Positions 26,499-35,292 of a stretch of DNA of 64,000 bases are shown one piece after another. Within the stretch, counting starts at the first letter, position 1; every line of letters begins with the position of its first letter. A program made the position numbers and the translations under genes. The notes under the pieces are model-generated. The model searched no databases. It was not told the origin of the DNA and worked only from the letters and a program-made list of their open reading frames with translations. The DNA is from Phascolarctobacterium_A sp034086985 (GTDB taxonomy: Bacteria; Bacillota; Negativicutes; Acidaminococcales; Acidaminococcaceae), in NCBI GenBank assembly GCA_034086985.1, contig JAXDZG010000012.1, positions 1-64,000 on the forward strand, given 5' to 3'.

Positions 26499-28167
26499 AT
26501 CTTATATCCTCAAGCCGCTTTTGAATTTCTTCTCCCAATTTATTACTTTCATCAAAGTACCTAGACAAATTGGCTTTATATTTAGCTATTTTCTTCTCAA
26601 ACTCTTCCTGAGTAATATTTACATACTCAATTTTAACATCAAAATACTGCCCTGCAGAAAAAGAATAATTCTTTTCGGCAACCTGCTCATAAGTTACAGA
26701 AACACTAAAGTCTTCTACTTCTTGCTGCCCGATAAACGCATCCTCAATCTTTTTAATCTCTTCATTATTCAACACAGTACGCTGGTTCTTGCCATCCTTA
26801 ACCTTTTTGCCCATCTTAGAAGCATCCATAAGCAGAATCTTGCCGTCCTGATTGGATTTATCAATGAAAATTACGCTGACATTCGTTCCGGTATTCGCAA
26901 AAATATTAGAAGGCATAGAAATAACACCTTTAAGCCAATGGTTTTCAACAAGCTGCTGACGAATAGCTTTTTCAATACCGCTCTGAGCCGTAATAAAACC
27001 GGTAGGCACAACAACAGCAGCCTTGCCATCAGACTTCAAAGACCAAAGAATATGCTGGATAAAGCAGAGATAAATTGCCATAGAATCCTTCTTTTTATTG
27101 GGAACTTTAGGAACTCCGGCAAAGAAACGATGCAGACCGTCACGCACCTCGCTATTCTCCCAAGTAGTTTCAATGCTGTCTCTAGTAGAAGAAAAATCCA
27201 TCTTAAAAGGCGGGTTAGAAGTGATAAAATCAAACATCTTAACACCGGTAGAAGGATCATTGGCTACCTTATAATGGGCAGGCTTAACTAATGTATCACC
27301 CTCGATAATATTGCCAAGGGAACGAGTAAGACCATTAAGCATCATATTAAGGCGCAAAAAACGAGAGGATTTAGCAGAAATATCCTGCGTATAAACTATA
27401 GCTTTCTCACCGAAAGAACCATGACCGAGCTCGTTAGCAAGATGAAGAACCAGACTACCGCTGCCCGCACTCGGGTCATATACCTCATAGAACTTATCCT
27501 CAACGGGGCTCATGTTGACTAAAATCTTAGCAATGATAGAACTTACAACCTGAGGAGTGAAATACTCCGCATATACTCCGCTTGCTACATTATAATCCTT
27601 GATAAGATACTCAAAAATGGCACTATAAAAATCAAAGTTGTTACGAAAAGCATCGGAAAAATCAAAATGTTCCTGAGCGATAATACCAAAAATATTGCAG
27701 GCAAAATTATACCGTTTAGATGCCTCTACATTTTCAGTAAGCCTGCCAAACAGCTTCTTTTTGGTCCCATCAGCAGATTCAACAGCGAAAATCTCATTAC
27801 GGGAATTGTTGGAAATAGCCTCCAAAGCATCATCAAAAAGCTTATGAAACTGCTTATCGGCTACTTTGTTAACCAAATACTCAATGGTCTGCTCGTAGGC
27901 AAAAGCAACATCCTGAGGATAGCTGTCATAAAAAGCATCAAGTTCCGCATTTTCATTTTTCAGGATATCCTCAACAGGAATACCCGTATCCTGAGAAAAC
28001 TCTTTAAGATGATAAATAAATTTGTCATTAAGGAACTTATACAAGAAAACGGAAGTAATGATTTCTTCCTCGCTGGCCTGATTAGAAAGGCCGTTAGTCT
28101 GGCACAATCCTTTCAGCTCATCAATCATTCTCTTAATCAGCATTTCAAGTTGGTAAATTTCAGCCAT
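26479..28167 (-). CDS. hsdM: type I restriction-modification DNA methyltransferase HsdM
   Basis: A 562-residue N6-adenine methyltransferase. It has the HsdM N-terminal helical domain (about 1-150), a SAM-binding motif DPSAGSGSLVLHLA and the catalytic SNPPF motif near residue 315, followed by VVVPTGF and a C-terminal helical tail. ATG 28167 follows AAAGGAG by seven bases. The order hsdR-hsdM-hsdS with 14-bp spacing or short overlap indicates one transcript. Confidence 0.95.
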   Translation of the reverse strand: MAEIYQLEMLIKRMIDELKGLCQTNGLSNQASEEEIITSVFLYKFLNDKFIYHLKEFSQDTGIPVEDILKNENAELDAFYDSYPQDVAFAYEQTIEYLVNKVADKQFHKLFDDALEAISNNSRNEIFAVESADGTKKKLFGRLTENVEASKRYNFACNIFGIIAQEHFDFSDAFRNNFDFYSAIFEYLIKDYNVASGVYAEYFTPQVVSSIIAKILVNMSPVEDKFYEVYDPSAGSGSLVLHLANELGHGSFGEKAIVYTQDISAKSSRFLRLNMMLNGLTRSLGNIIEGDTLVKPAHYKVANDPSTGVKMFDFITSNPPFKMDFSSTRDSIETTWENSEVRDGLHRFFAGVPKVPNKKKDSMAIYLCFIQHILWSLKSDGKAAVVVPTGFITAQSGIEKAIRQQLVENHWLKGVISMPSNIFANTGTNVSVIFIDKSNQDGKILLMDASKMGKKVKDGKNQRTVLNNEEIKKIEDAFIGQQEVEDFSVSVTYEQVAEKNYSFSAGQYFDVKIEYVNITQEEFEKKIAKYKANLSRYFDESNKLGEEIQKRLEDIRYENDKA

Positions 28168-28181
28168 CAAAAAAACTCCTT

Positions 28182-31100
28182 TTATCTATAAAGTTGAATA
28201 TCAGTATAAAGCTCGCCTAAAAACTCATCATAAACATTACGGATTTTAGTATAAAGCTTTTCCTTCAGCAATAGCTTAGTAACATCTTTTTTTACAGAAG
28301 CAATAAAGTTCTTGCGCCCCTGTACAACAATAGAGTCGGTATCAATTACATCCTTAAGATTATCAAAGATAATGCAAAGAATACGCTCAATTTCAGATTT
28401 ATCAATATCATAATTGGCAGAAGCATCCTTATACGCCTTGGCAAAAGCAAAATGGTCGCCATAAAGAGCCGCCAGACGGTCATTTTCAGCATTTATTGCC
28501 TGAGCCTTCGCTAAAGCTTCACTCAGCTTTTCGTTAATCTCATCCAGATTATCAATATCACCAATCTGCAGCCGTTCAAATACCTTCTGCAAGAGCTTAT
28601 CAAGTTCTACAATCTTGATATCCTTTTTATCCTTATTCTTCTTGATTTCCTGCTGGATTTTAACTACGGTTTCCTTAAACTTTTCACCTTCAGAAGTGTT
28701 AGGATTAAATTTACCAAGATCAAGAATTTCAATACTGGTTTTTATAAACTCATAGATGATTTCTACGATACGCTTATCGCTGATAATATCCATCATGGCA
28801 ACGGTATCAGAAGTAAGATTAAGGAAATCAATCCTGTCCTGAACACTTTTTGACTGTTTCTTCAGCTTATCAGAATCAATCAAATCAACATATTCAACAG
28901 CCTTGGACAGAACAAATTCAGTCCTGCATTCCTTAATACCATTCAAAATACGACGAACCTTAAGCAAAGTGTCCTTGTTAAACCTGCTCAGCATCTTGGA
29001 AAACTTTTCAAGGTTATCAACAAAGGCAATATCTAAGAAGATATCAGCTAAATCTTTAACATAATTATCATATTTCTTCTTGATATCCTCTTTATCAATA
29101 ACAAGCCCGGTCAAAGAGCCTTCGCCGTCATCAGCTCCATCAAGATCCTTTTCAAGCTCCTTAATATAAGCACTGATGGTATTCTCGTATTCCTGCTCAA
29201 TATCTATAAAATCTACTATATAACCATAACGATATACCTTACCCTTAGGAGACTTATAGGGACGGTTTACACGAGAAATAGTCTGCAGCAAAGACTGGGC
29301 ATGCGGACCACGGAGCAGATACATTTTCTTAAGCCTGCGGACATCATAACCAGTAGTAAGCATAAAATTAACTACCAATACATCAGGCGAAAGCGTTTCT
29401 CTAAAATCAGTCTGATAGTTTTTGTTCATTTCACGCTGAACAGGATCACCATCATCAGAGATAACTAGACCAGTAGAAAGAGAAGAATTCTTTTTGAACC
29501 ACTCATGAACCTTCTTTGCCTGCGGATTACTTCTGCAGACTATCATACCGCCGATAGTATCATCAAGGTTTTCAAGGCGGAAATGCTTAAAATCTCTCTC
29601 AATAAACGGGCAAAGGCAGCTGATATAAGCCTCGGATTCATATATATCCTTATCATCAAGACGCTTTTCTTCTATGCTGAGATTCTGTTTAATCTCTTTT
29701 TTGGCCACGGTGTCGATATTCTCTTTTTTAATCCGCAAGGTATAGCCATCAGCAATAGACTTGTCATAAAAATACTTATGAATATAATCGCCGAATTTAA
29801 GATTTGAGCGTTCTTTTTTTGTAAGCAGAGGAGTACCCGTCAGAGCGATATAAATCGCATCAGTATCGCACATCATCAGGTTCTTAAAGAACTCACCCGT
29901 GGTACTATATGACCTGTGAGCTTCATCTATAAAGAAAATACGCTGAACCCTTGCGCCATATTCATTCTTTGCCTTAGGAATATCGCTTTCAAATTTATGG
30001 ATATTTACTACGCAGATTTCACCGATAGTATCTGTCTTTTTAGAAGTAGAAAGCGGTTTCTGAAGCTCAACAGTAAAATCATGCTTACTATCACAATTTA
30101 CTACATTAAGCCCGCGTTTGGTAAACTCTAAAGAGGACTGGCTAAGCAAATCCAATCTATCTACGACAAAGAAGAACCTGGGGCTGATATTTTTGCCAGC
30201 GAAATAATCTTTTAACACATGGGTGGCATAGGCCGCCAAAGCTGTTTTTCCGGAGCCCTGGGTGTGCCAGATGATTCCGCTATGCCCGCCGTTATCTATA
30301 CGCTCAACTATTTTGCGGGTAGCGAAAAACTGAGGATACCTCATCACATGCTTCTGGGGAACCTTATCATCAACATAAGCTATACCATAGCGAAGCATAT
30401 AAATAAAACGCTCTTTGTCAAAAAAAGAAGTGATAAAGGAATTGCAAGGAGTGTTTTCCTGCATATTCTCCTCAAATTCTTCCGTCTCGGCTTCTGCCGG
30501 GTTATATCCACAGTCTTTAATAACATAACGAACGGTATCATCATCAATGTGTTTATAGCTATAATTCCTAAAATAGGCTGAATCATCTTCCCTAAAGAAA
30601 GAGAAACCTGTATTCTGACCATTGGGGGTCGAATAGAAGGAACCTGCTTTTACATCTTCAGCATCATCGGCTTCTTCATATTCCATATTATTGCTGAAGG
30701 AAACAAGCTGAATCAGATTAAAAAACTTAGTATACTCAGGATTTTTTAACCTTTCACCAACCATACGGGAGAATTCTCTTTGGATACCACCCTCATTATT
30801 AGGCTTTTTAACTTCAAGAAAAGCCAAAGGCATACCATTAATGAGTATATTAATATCAGGACGGAAAGAACCCAGTTCAGAATCCTCGGAAACAGTAAAA
30901 GGGAGCTCGTCAACCACAGCAAAATCATTATTATCAAAGTTATCAAGATCAATCAACTTGATTTTATCGTTAGGATCAATAAGCCAACGATAGAAAGATT
31001 TACCTAAATCATTATTACGGATAAGGTCATGAATATCACTAATAATAGTTTTTATAGCATCATCAGAAAACTTCTTACCATTAATTCTCTCCAAAGCAGG

Positions 31101-31253
31101 TCTAAACCTGTTTATAAATATCTTGGTATTAAAATCAATATCAGCGTCCTTCAAGGACTGATAATTATAGCCGATCCGCAGAAAATGAATAGTAGCAGGT
31201 ATTTTTACCCTCGTATCTTCATTAAAGCGCGTATACCCCTTCTTAAAAGCCAT
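28182..31253 (-). CDS. hsdR: type I restriction endonuclease motor subunit HsdR
   Basis: A 1023-residue translocase-nuclease. The N-terminal PD-(D/E)XK nuclease is visible as RPDINILINGMPLAFLEVKK (about 125-145). The helicase part has Walker A TQGSGKTALAAY, the DEAH box FIDEAHRSYS, TGTPLL and the motif VI-type QTISRVNRPY. A long helical C-terminal region (about 740-1023) would dock on the methylase. Length is normal for the family and no frameshift is seen. It is the first restriction gene after a small ribbon-helix-helix gene. Confidence 0.95.
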   Translation of the reverse strand: MAFKKGYTRFNEDTRVKIPATIHFLRIGYNYQSLKDADIDFNTKIFINRFRPALERINGKKFSDDAIKTIISDIHDLIRNNDLGKSFYRWLIDPNDKIKLIDLDNFDNNDFAVVDELPFTVSEDSELGSFRPDINILINGMPLAFLEVKKPNNEGGIQREFSRMVGERLKNPEYTKFFNLIQLVSFSNNMEYEEADDAEDVKAGSFYSTPNGQNTGFSFFREDDSAYFRNYSYKHIDDDTVRYVIKDCGYNPAEAETEEFEENMQENTPCNSFITSFFDKERFIYMLRYGIAYVDDKVPQKHVMRYPQFFATRKIVERIDNGGHSGIIWHTQGSGKTALAAYATHVLKDYFAGKNISPRFFFVVDRLDLLSQSSLEFTKRGLNVVNCDSKHDFTVELQKPLSTSKKTDTIGEICVVNIHKFESDIPKAKNEYGARVQRIFFIDEAHRSYSTTGEFFKNLMMCDTDAIYIALTGTPLLTKKERSNLKFGDYIHKYFYDKSIADGYTLRIKKENIDTVAKKEIKQNLSIEEKRLDDKDIYESEAYISCLCPFIERDFKHFRLENLDDTIGGMIVCRSNPQAKKVHEWFKKNSSLSTGLVISDDGDPVQREMNKNYQTDFRETLSPDVLVVNFMLTTGYDVRRLKKMYLLRGPHAQSLLQTISRVNRPYKSPKGKVYRYGYIVDFIDIEQEYENTISAYIKELEKDLDGADDGEGSLTGLVIDKEDIKKKYDNYVKDLADIFLDIAFVDNLEKFSKMLSRFNKDTLLKVRRILNGIKECRTEFVLSKAVEYVDLIDSDKLKKQSKSVQDRIDFLNLTSDTVAMMDIISDKRIVEIIYEFIKTSIEILDLGKFNPNTSEGEKFKETVVKIQQEIKKNKDKKDIKIVELDKLLQKVFERLQIGDIDNLDEINEKLSEALAKAQAINAENDRLAALYGDHFAFAKAYKDASANYDIDKSEIERILCIIFDNLKDVIDTDSIVVQGRKNFIASVKKDVTKLLLKEKLYTKIRNVYDEFLGELYTDIQLYR

Positions 31254-31303
31254 ACCAACAGCCTCCTGACATTAAGTTCACACTATTATTATACTAAACC
31301 GAT

Positions 31304-31320
31304 TGGACATTATTTGTCCA
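31304..31320 (-). promoter_or_regulatory. inverted repeat TGGACA-n5-TGTCCA before hsdR
   Basis: A perfect 6-5-6 inverted repeat overlaps the 3' end of the RHH gene. In the minus sense a TATAAT (31293-31288) follows it, so the repeat would overlap the -35 region of an internal hsdR promoter. Ribbon-helix-helix proteins commonly bind such short palindromes, so this is a candidate operator for the adjacent regulator. Confidence 0.5.
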
Positions 31321-31501
31321 TCTTTAATGTTAAACAAGAATTTTCACTATTAACAGCTTCAGCTAAGAACTTATCCAAGGCCCTCTCGACGATAACAGTC
31401 TTAGGAATACCACTCGTATCCGAATAAGCATCAAGGCGACTACAAATCTCAGACTTGAGCTTAAACGAAACAGCCTTGCCATCTTTTTTCATCCGAGGCA
31501 T
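31310..31501 (-). CDS. small ribbon-helix-helix (CopG/Arc-type) regulator
   Basis: A 63-residue protein with the RHH pattern: a short basic strand KAVSFKLK followed by helix EICSRLDAYSDTSG and IPKTVIVERALDKFLAEA. The fold is used by dimeric repressors and antitoxins. No toxin gene is adjacent; instead hsdR starts 56 bp downstream, so control of the restriction operon is the likely role. The ATG is seven bases after GGAGGGG and a good promoter lies at 31538-31566. The stop falls within the palindrome at 31304. Confidence 0.72.
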   Translation of the reverse strand: MPRMKKDGKAVSFKLKSEICSRLDAYSDTSGIPKTVIVERALDKFLAEAVNSENSCLTLKMDK

Positions 31502-31537
31502 AGAACACCCCTCCTCAAAACAAAGTATTACTCCTTA

Positions 31538-31566
31538 ATTATACTACTTTAATATGGAATAAACAA
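31538..31566 (-). promoter_or_regulatory. promoter of the RHH-hsdRMS-ydbC operon
   Basis: In the minus sense: TTGTTT (31566-31561), 17-bp spacer, TATAAT (31543-31538). The -10 is embedded in GTAGTATAAT, a string shared with two other promoters of this element. Confidence 0.7.
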
Positions 31567-31590
31567 TAATTTTCAATATAATTAAGAATT

Positions 31591-31622
31591 AAAAGAATAC
31601 CCCTGCCAATTACAGCAGGGGT
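31591..31622 (-). terminator. terminator of the tnsABC-tniQ1 operon
   Basis: ACCCCTGC and GCAGGGGT form a perfect 8-bp stem (31599-31606 with 31615-31622). In the minus sense it is followed by ATTCTTTTAATT. It lies about 85 bp after the tniQ1 stop. Confidence 0.7.
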
Positions 31623-31706
31623 TCAGACAACACCTTGCCAAAACTTTACTCTTTTGTATTCTTCAACTATAATATGAAACCTTAACATTAACAACTCGTT
31701 ATTCTT

Positions 31707-33626
31707 CTAAAGCTCATTTGATAAAATATATTGCCCTGGCGAAATTCGTTTAAGCTTACCACATCTGCACAAATATATAAGAGAATCCTTATATTTCCGT
31801 TCACTCCTAGGAAAATCATCATAGGTAATAATCTGTCCCGGCTTATATTTTTCTTTGAGCATTACAAAAAACATATCAATATTGTTATTTCCATGTTTTT
31901 TACCTAAACAGGCAAGCCTATCAGCTTCTTCTTTGCTGCTAAGTACAATAATATCAGACCTTGTCGGCCTGCGCAATTCCTGCAATATCAACCTATTGCT
32001 GAGAATCTTACTTTCTCCAGTAACAGAATCAACAAGCCTGCTTTTGCCGTCACCGGACAACTGCTCAACAGAGTATCTACCAGAAGTAAACTTTTGAACA
32101 ATATCCTTAAGAGCTTCAAACCTCAATGGTTTATCACAATAATGGCATCTGAACCCATTAAAAAAATTACTCAAAATATATTTGGATATTCTGCCACAGG
32201 TATTATGGCGAATCAAAGTAGCCCTGTGCTTTGCGGTTTCACTCAAAACAGTATATTCATCACCAGTAAGAGCTTTTACTTTAGCCACATAATCCTCATG
32301 ACAAGACGGACCGGAACAAGCCCTGCAAAACGGACGCTTCTTAAATTCAAAAAATGATATCTCAAATTCCTGACCACACGCTTCATGTCTGACAATAATC
32401 TTAGGCTTATATCTGCCTAACCTAACAAACTTAAACCCCTCATGGCTTTCTACATAGGTTTTTAATTCAGCCTCAGTATGTTTCTGCCCACATTTACAGC
32501 GTGTTCCCTTAAACAAAAAGTTTCCCGGTCTTACAGAAAACTCATGACCACATTTGATATGTTTAAGAACAACCTTATCCCACATTCCCGTAAAAGGGGT
32601 CATAACTTCATATTCAGCACCAGAAATGTTATAAATCAACCTCTTAAAAATGATATCTTCAGGTTCAAACCTCTCGCAAAAAGGACATCCGAAACCCATA
32701 CTCATACCATGCTCGGACATTACAAAACGCTTTCCACATCCAAGGTGCTTATAAAGCTTCAACAAACCATAATCCCCAAGCAGCTTATAACCTTCAAAAT
32801 CTGCAGGAACAGAATCTATAGCAACATCATTGCAGAAAGCTTCAGCATTACCATCATAACAATACATTATCAAGGGAAGAATATTATCAGGAAGAACTGA
32901 TTTTGACTTTCTGGCATTATCCAGAAAAGTATACAAAAGAATGTTGCTTTTATAAAGCGGAGCATATCTGGAAACCAAAAACCTTCGCACAAATTCATCC
33001 TTGCTTCCTATGAAAGAAAAAAACTTCTCCGATACAGTCTCAAAATCTGTCACAACTTTCATATCCAACATTTTTTTAGCAAAAACAGCATATTCGAGTT
33101 CCAGTCCCATACTGGCAACCTTATCCAAAGACAGCATATCAGAAGGAATACAGTCAAAAAATATAGGGGGCTTATTTAAGCTTTTAAGCTCAACACCATG
33201 TTTGTGGCAGACGCAAACTCCTGAAAGCTGATGGGACCTTCTTATATACCATTCTCCAAAGTCTTCCAAATCCTCATAAACACATTCAGAACACACCTTA
33301 ATGTGCTTAAAATCAGTAATATCAATACTATTCAGTCCGTTTTTAAAGCGAAAAGCAGGGAGCACAGACTTAGTCTGCATCCCCCTGCTCATAAAGAAAG
33401 CCTCAAACGGATACGTAGTAACATTTAAAAAGTAGGCTCCGGGATCAACAAGGGGAACACCATCCGCAAACAGGAAAAAAGAACGCTTGCCTCCGGCAGC
33501 TAAGCCCCGCGACTCAAAGTATTTAGAAATAAATACCCTATAAGGGACGTTATTCGCATCAGCGAGCCTGTTAATCCATGAATACAACAATTCATCCTCA
33601 TAAGGAACCAAAAACACCGGCAACAT
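31707..33626 (-). CDS. tniQ: TniQ/TnsD-family target-selection protein 1
   Basis: The 639-residue protein has a TniQ domain (about 1-150) with zinc ligands C112, C115, C140 and H143 (VCSEC ... VCVCHKHG). Four zinc-ribbon-like repeats of the form H-x2-CG-x(17-21)-C-x(1-2)-C follow between about 296 and 497. Then comes a linker with RRPTRSDIIVLS and a C-terminal segment (580-639) that reads as a winged helix ending YLCRCGKLKRISPGQYILSN. In Tn7, TnsD with this layout binds the attachment site and recruits TnsC. Its ATG overlaps the tnsC stop (TAATG). It is the tniQ most tightly coupled to the core genes, so it is a candidate for yraN recognition. Confidence 0.9.
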   Translation of the reverse strand: MLPVFLVPYEDELLYSWINRLADANNVPYRVFISKYFESRGLAAGGKRSFFLFADGVPLVDPGAYFLNVTTYPFEAFFMSRGMQTKSVLPAFRFKNGLNSIDITDFKHIKVCSECVYEDLEDFGEWYIRRSHQLSGVCVCHKHGVELKSLNKPPIFFDCIPSDMLSLDKVASMGLELEYAVFAKKMLDMKVVTDFETVSEKFFSFIGSKDEFVRRFLVSRYAPLYKSNILLYTFLDNARKSKSVLPDNILPLIMYCYDGNAEAFCNDVAIDSVPADFEGYKLLGDYGLLKLYKHLGCGKRFVMSEHGMSMGFGCPFCERFEPEDIIFKRLIYNISGAEYEVMTPFTGMWDKVVLKHIKCGHEFSVRPGNFLFKGTRCKCGQKHTEAELKTYVESHEGFKFVRLGRYKPKIIVRHEACGQEFEISFFEFKKRPFCRACSGPSCHEDYVAKVKALTGDEYTVLSETAKHRATLIRHNTCGRISKYILSNFFNGFRCHYCDKPLRFEALKDIVQKFTSGRYSVEQLSGDGKSRLVDSVTGESKILSNRLILQELRRPTRSDIIVLSSKEEADRLACLGKKHGNNNIDMFFVMLKEKYKPGQIITYDDFPRSERKYKDSLIYLCRCGKLKRISPGQYILSNEL

Positions 33627-35281
33627 TACTTATCAACTCCCACATATTTCCTTAAAGCTTCAGGACTACACTTATTAAGGTCTCTCTTTTTTTGTTCATT
33701 CAAAGCCTGAACCTTCAGTCCAGAAAAAACCTCTCTAAGGAGCTTCGGTTCATCATTTTCAGCAACATTTTTACCGTCTACAATTTTATAAAAAACTCTT
33801 TTAATATCAGATTTGGAATACTCGTCTGTAACACTATTGATAGCACCAATAATACGGTTCAGCATATCAAGCAGGAAATCATCTTTACCATCAATATTAT
33901 CCGCAATTTCTTTAGAATTTTGTTTTTGCTTTAACTCATCAAGCAACATATCTTCACGGATAAAACATTCTTCGCTTTCTTCTTCGTATTTCTTAAGGTT
34001 TTCTTCAGTCTCCATATCATCCAAAAGAGGTATAATATTGGGATAATACTTTCCAGCAATGTTGATAACAAATTTAGCATCTATAGGCGTTTTTCTGTCA
34101 CAAAGTATAGCTTCATATTGACACATAAGGTAAAGCGACACCATCTGCGCAATAATACCTTTAGACATTAAATAAAAAGCATCAGCAAGTTCGGTTGTGG
34201 TATTATCAAATACAATGCCCTGACTAGTTTTCTTCGGTCCTTTAATCTTGGTATATACACCAGTAAACTGATACCTGAACAGCTTACACATATTAATATT
34301 AAAAATTATCCTGTCATTACAACAAATATCACTATTTATAGGAGAACCTATACGACGAGCGTTTTTATACTCCTTGAACATCTTCTTACGGGCTTCCTGA
34401 GTACCTACAGGAATAATAGCGACCTTAGTCTCATTAGCAAGTACCATAAGACTATCATATGAAGAATCCATTATATGGTCAAAATTCATCAATTGACACT
34501 CATCAATGATTATCGCTCCGATACCAAAAGTTTCAATAAGACTACGCACATAATTACGCCTGCCTGCAATGCCACCACGTTGTTTATCAACAACTACGGA
34601 ATAAAAAGGTTCATAATTACCCAAAGCTTTATCAATAGCAACACAAATACTCTTAAAAAGTCCTTGGAAATTGCTATTAGGGGAACACTGCACAAAAATA
34701 TATACCAGCTGATAGAAATACCCACCATTTTTAAGCTTATGTTTAATAAGCTGAGGAAACTGACTGAGTACCAAATGCATAGCTGAAGATTTACCTGTAC
34801 CACTTTTACCACAAAGAGAAAAGCCGCCAGAAATCCCCTCAGAAGCAGATGTATCCGTAACACATTCTAAAGTTGTTTCCTTACCTTCAACATATATGGT
34901 TTTAGGTTTACCATTAATAAAAGTTATATAACGCTTAGAATAACTATCAATAATAGTAGCTTTAAAACGTAAAAAAATTTCTTTATGAAAGGGCAGAATG
35001 AATCTCAAATCACGGATAGAAAAAGCATATATAGCTCTATCATAACAATCCATATCTTTAACTAAAGAATAATCATAGCCTTCAAGTCCTTTTTCAAAGA
35101 TTCTAACATCATCAGGAAACGAAACAGGAAGAGCTTCGATTAAAGGATTACCTAAACAATGAGGGTATTTACTACGGACATAACAAGCATCAACAACCTT
35201 GCAGTCATCATAATCATACACATCATATTGAGATTGTCCGGCTTCAACTTTTTTATACTCAACTACCAAATTGTTTTTCAT
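33626..35281 (-). CDS. tnsC: TnsC-like AAA+ transposition regulator
   Basis: A 551-residue AAA+ ATPase that links target selection to the transposase. Walker A GKSGTGKS is at 158-165 and Walker B IGAIIIDECQ near 254-263. N- and C-terminal extensions, which in Tn7 contact TnsD and TnsA/TnsB, are present (about 1-145 and 400-551). The ATG follows AGGAG by about eight bases and the tnsB stop by 11 bp. Confidence 0.92.
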   Translation of the reverse strand: MKNNLVVEYKKVEAGQSQYDVYDYDDCKVVDACYVRSKYPHCLGNPLIEALPVSFPDDVRIFEKGLEGYDYSLVKDMDCYDRAIYAFSIRDLRFILPFHKEIFLRFKATIIDSYSKRYITFINGKPKTIYVEGKETTLECVTDTSASEGISGGFSLCGKSGTGKSSAMHLVLSQFPQLIKHKLKNGGYFYQLVYIFVQCSPNSNFQGLFKSICVAIDKALGNYEPFYSVVVDKQRGGIAGRRNYVRSLIETFGIGAIIIDECQLMNFDHIMDSSYDSLMVLANETKVAIIPVGTQEARKKMFKEYKNARRIGSPINSDICCNDRIIFNINMCKLFRYQFTGVYTKIKGPKKTSQGIVFDNTTTELADAFYLMSKGIIAQMVSLYLMCQYEAILCDRKTPIDAKFVINIAGKYYPNIIPLLDDMETEENLKKYEEESEECFIREDMLLDELKQKQNSKEIADNIDGKDDFLLDMLNRIIGAINSVTDEYSKSDIKRVFYKIVDGKNVAENDEPKLLREVFSGLKVQALNEQKKRDLNKCSPEALRKYVGVDK

Positions 35282-35292
35282 AAAAATTACTC

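Noticed and set aside
31310..31501. Antitoxin of a toxin-antitoxin pair
   Set aside because: The RHH fold fits an antitoxin, but no toxin-sized ORF is adjacent on either strand; the next gene is hsdR.
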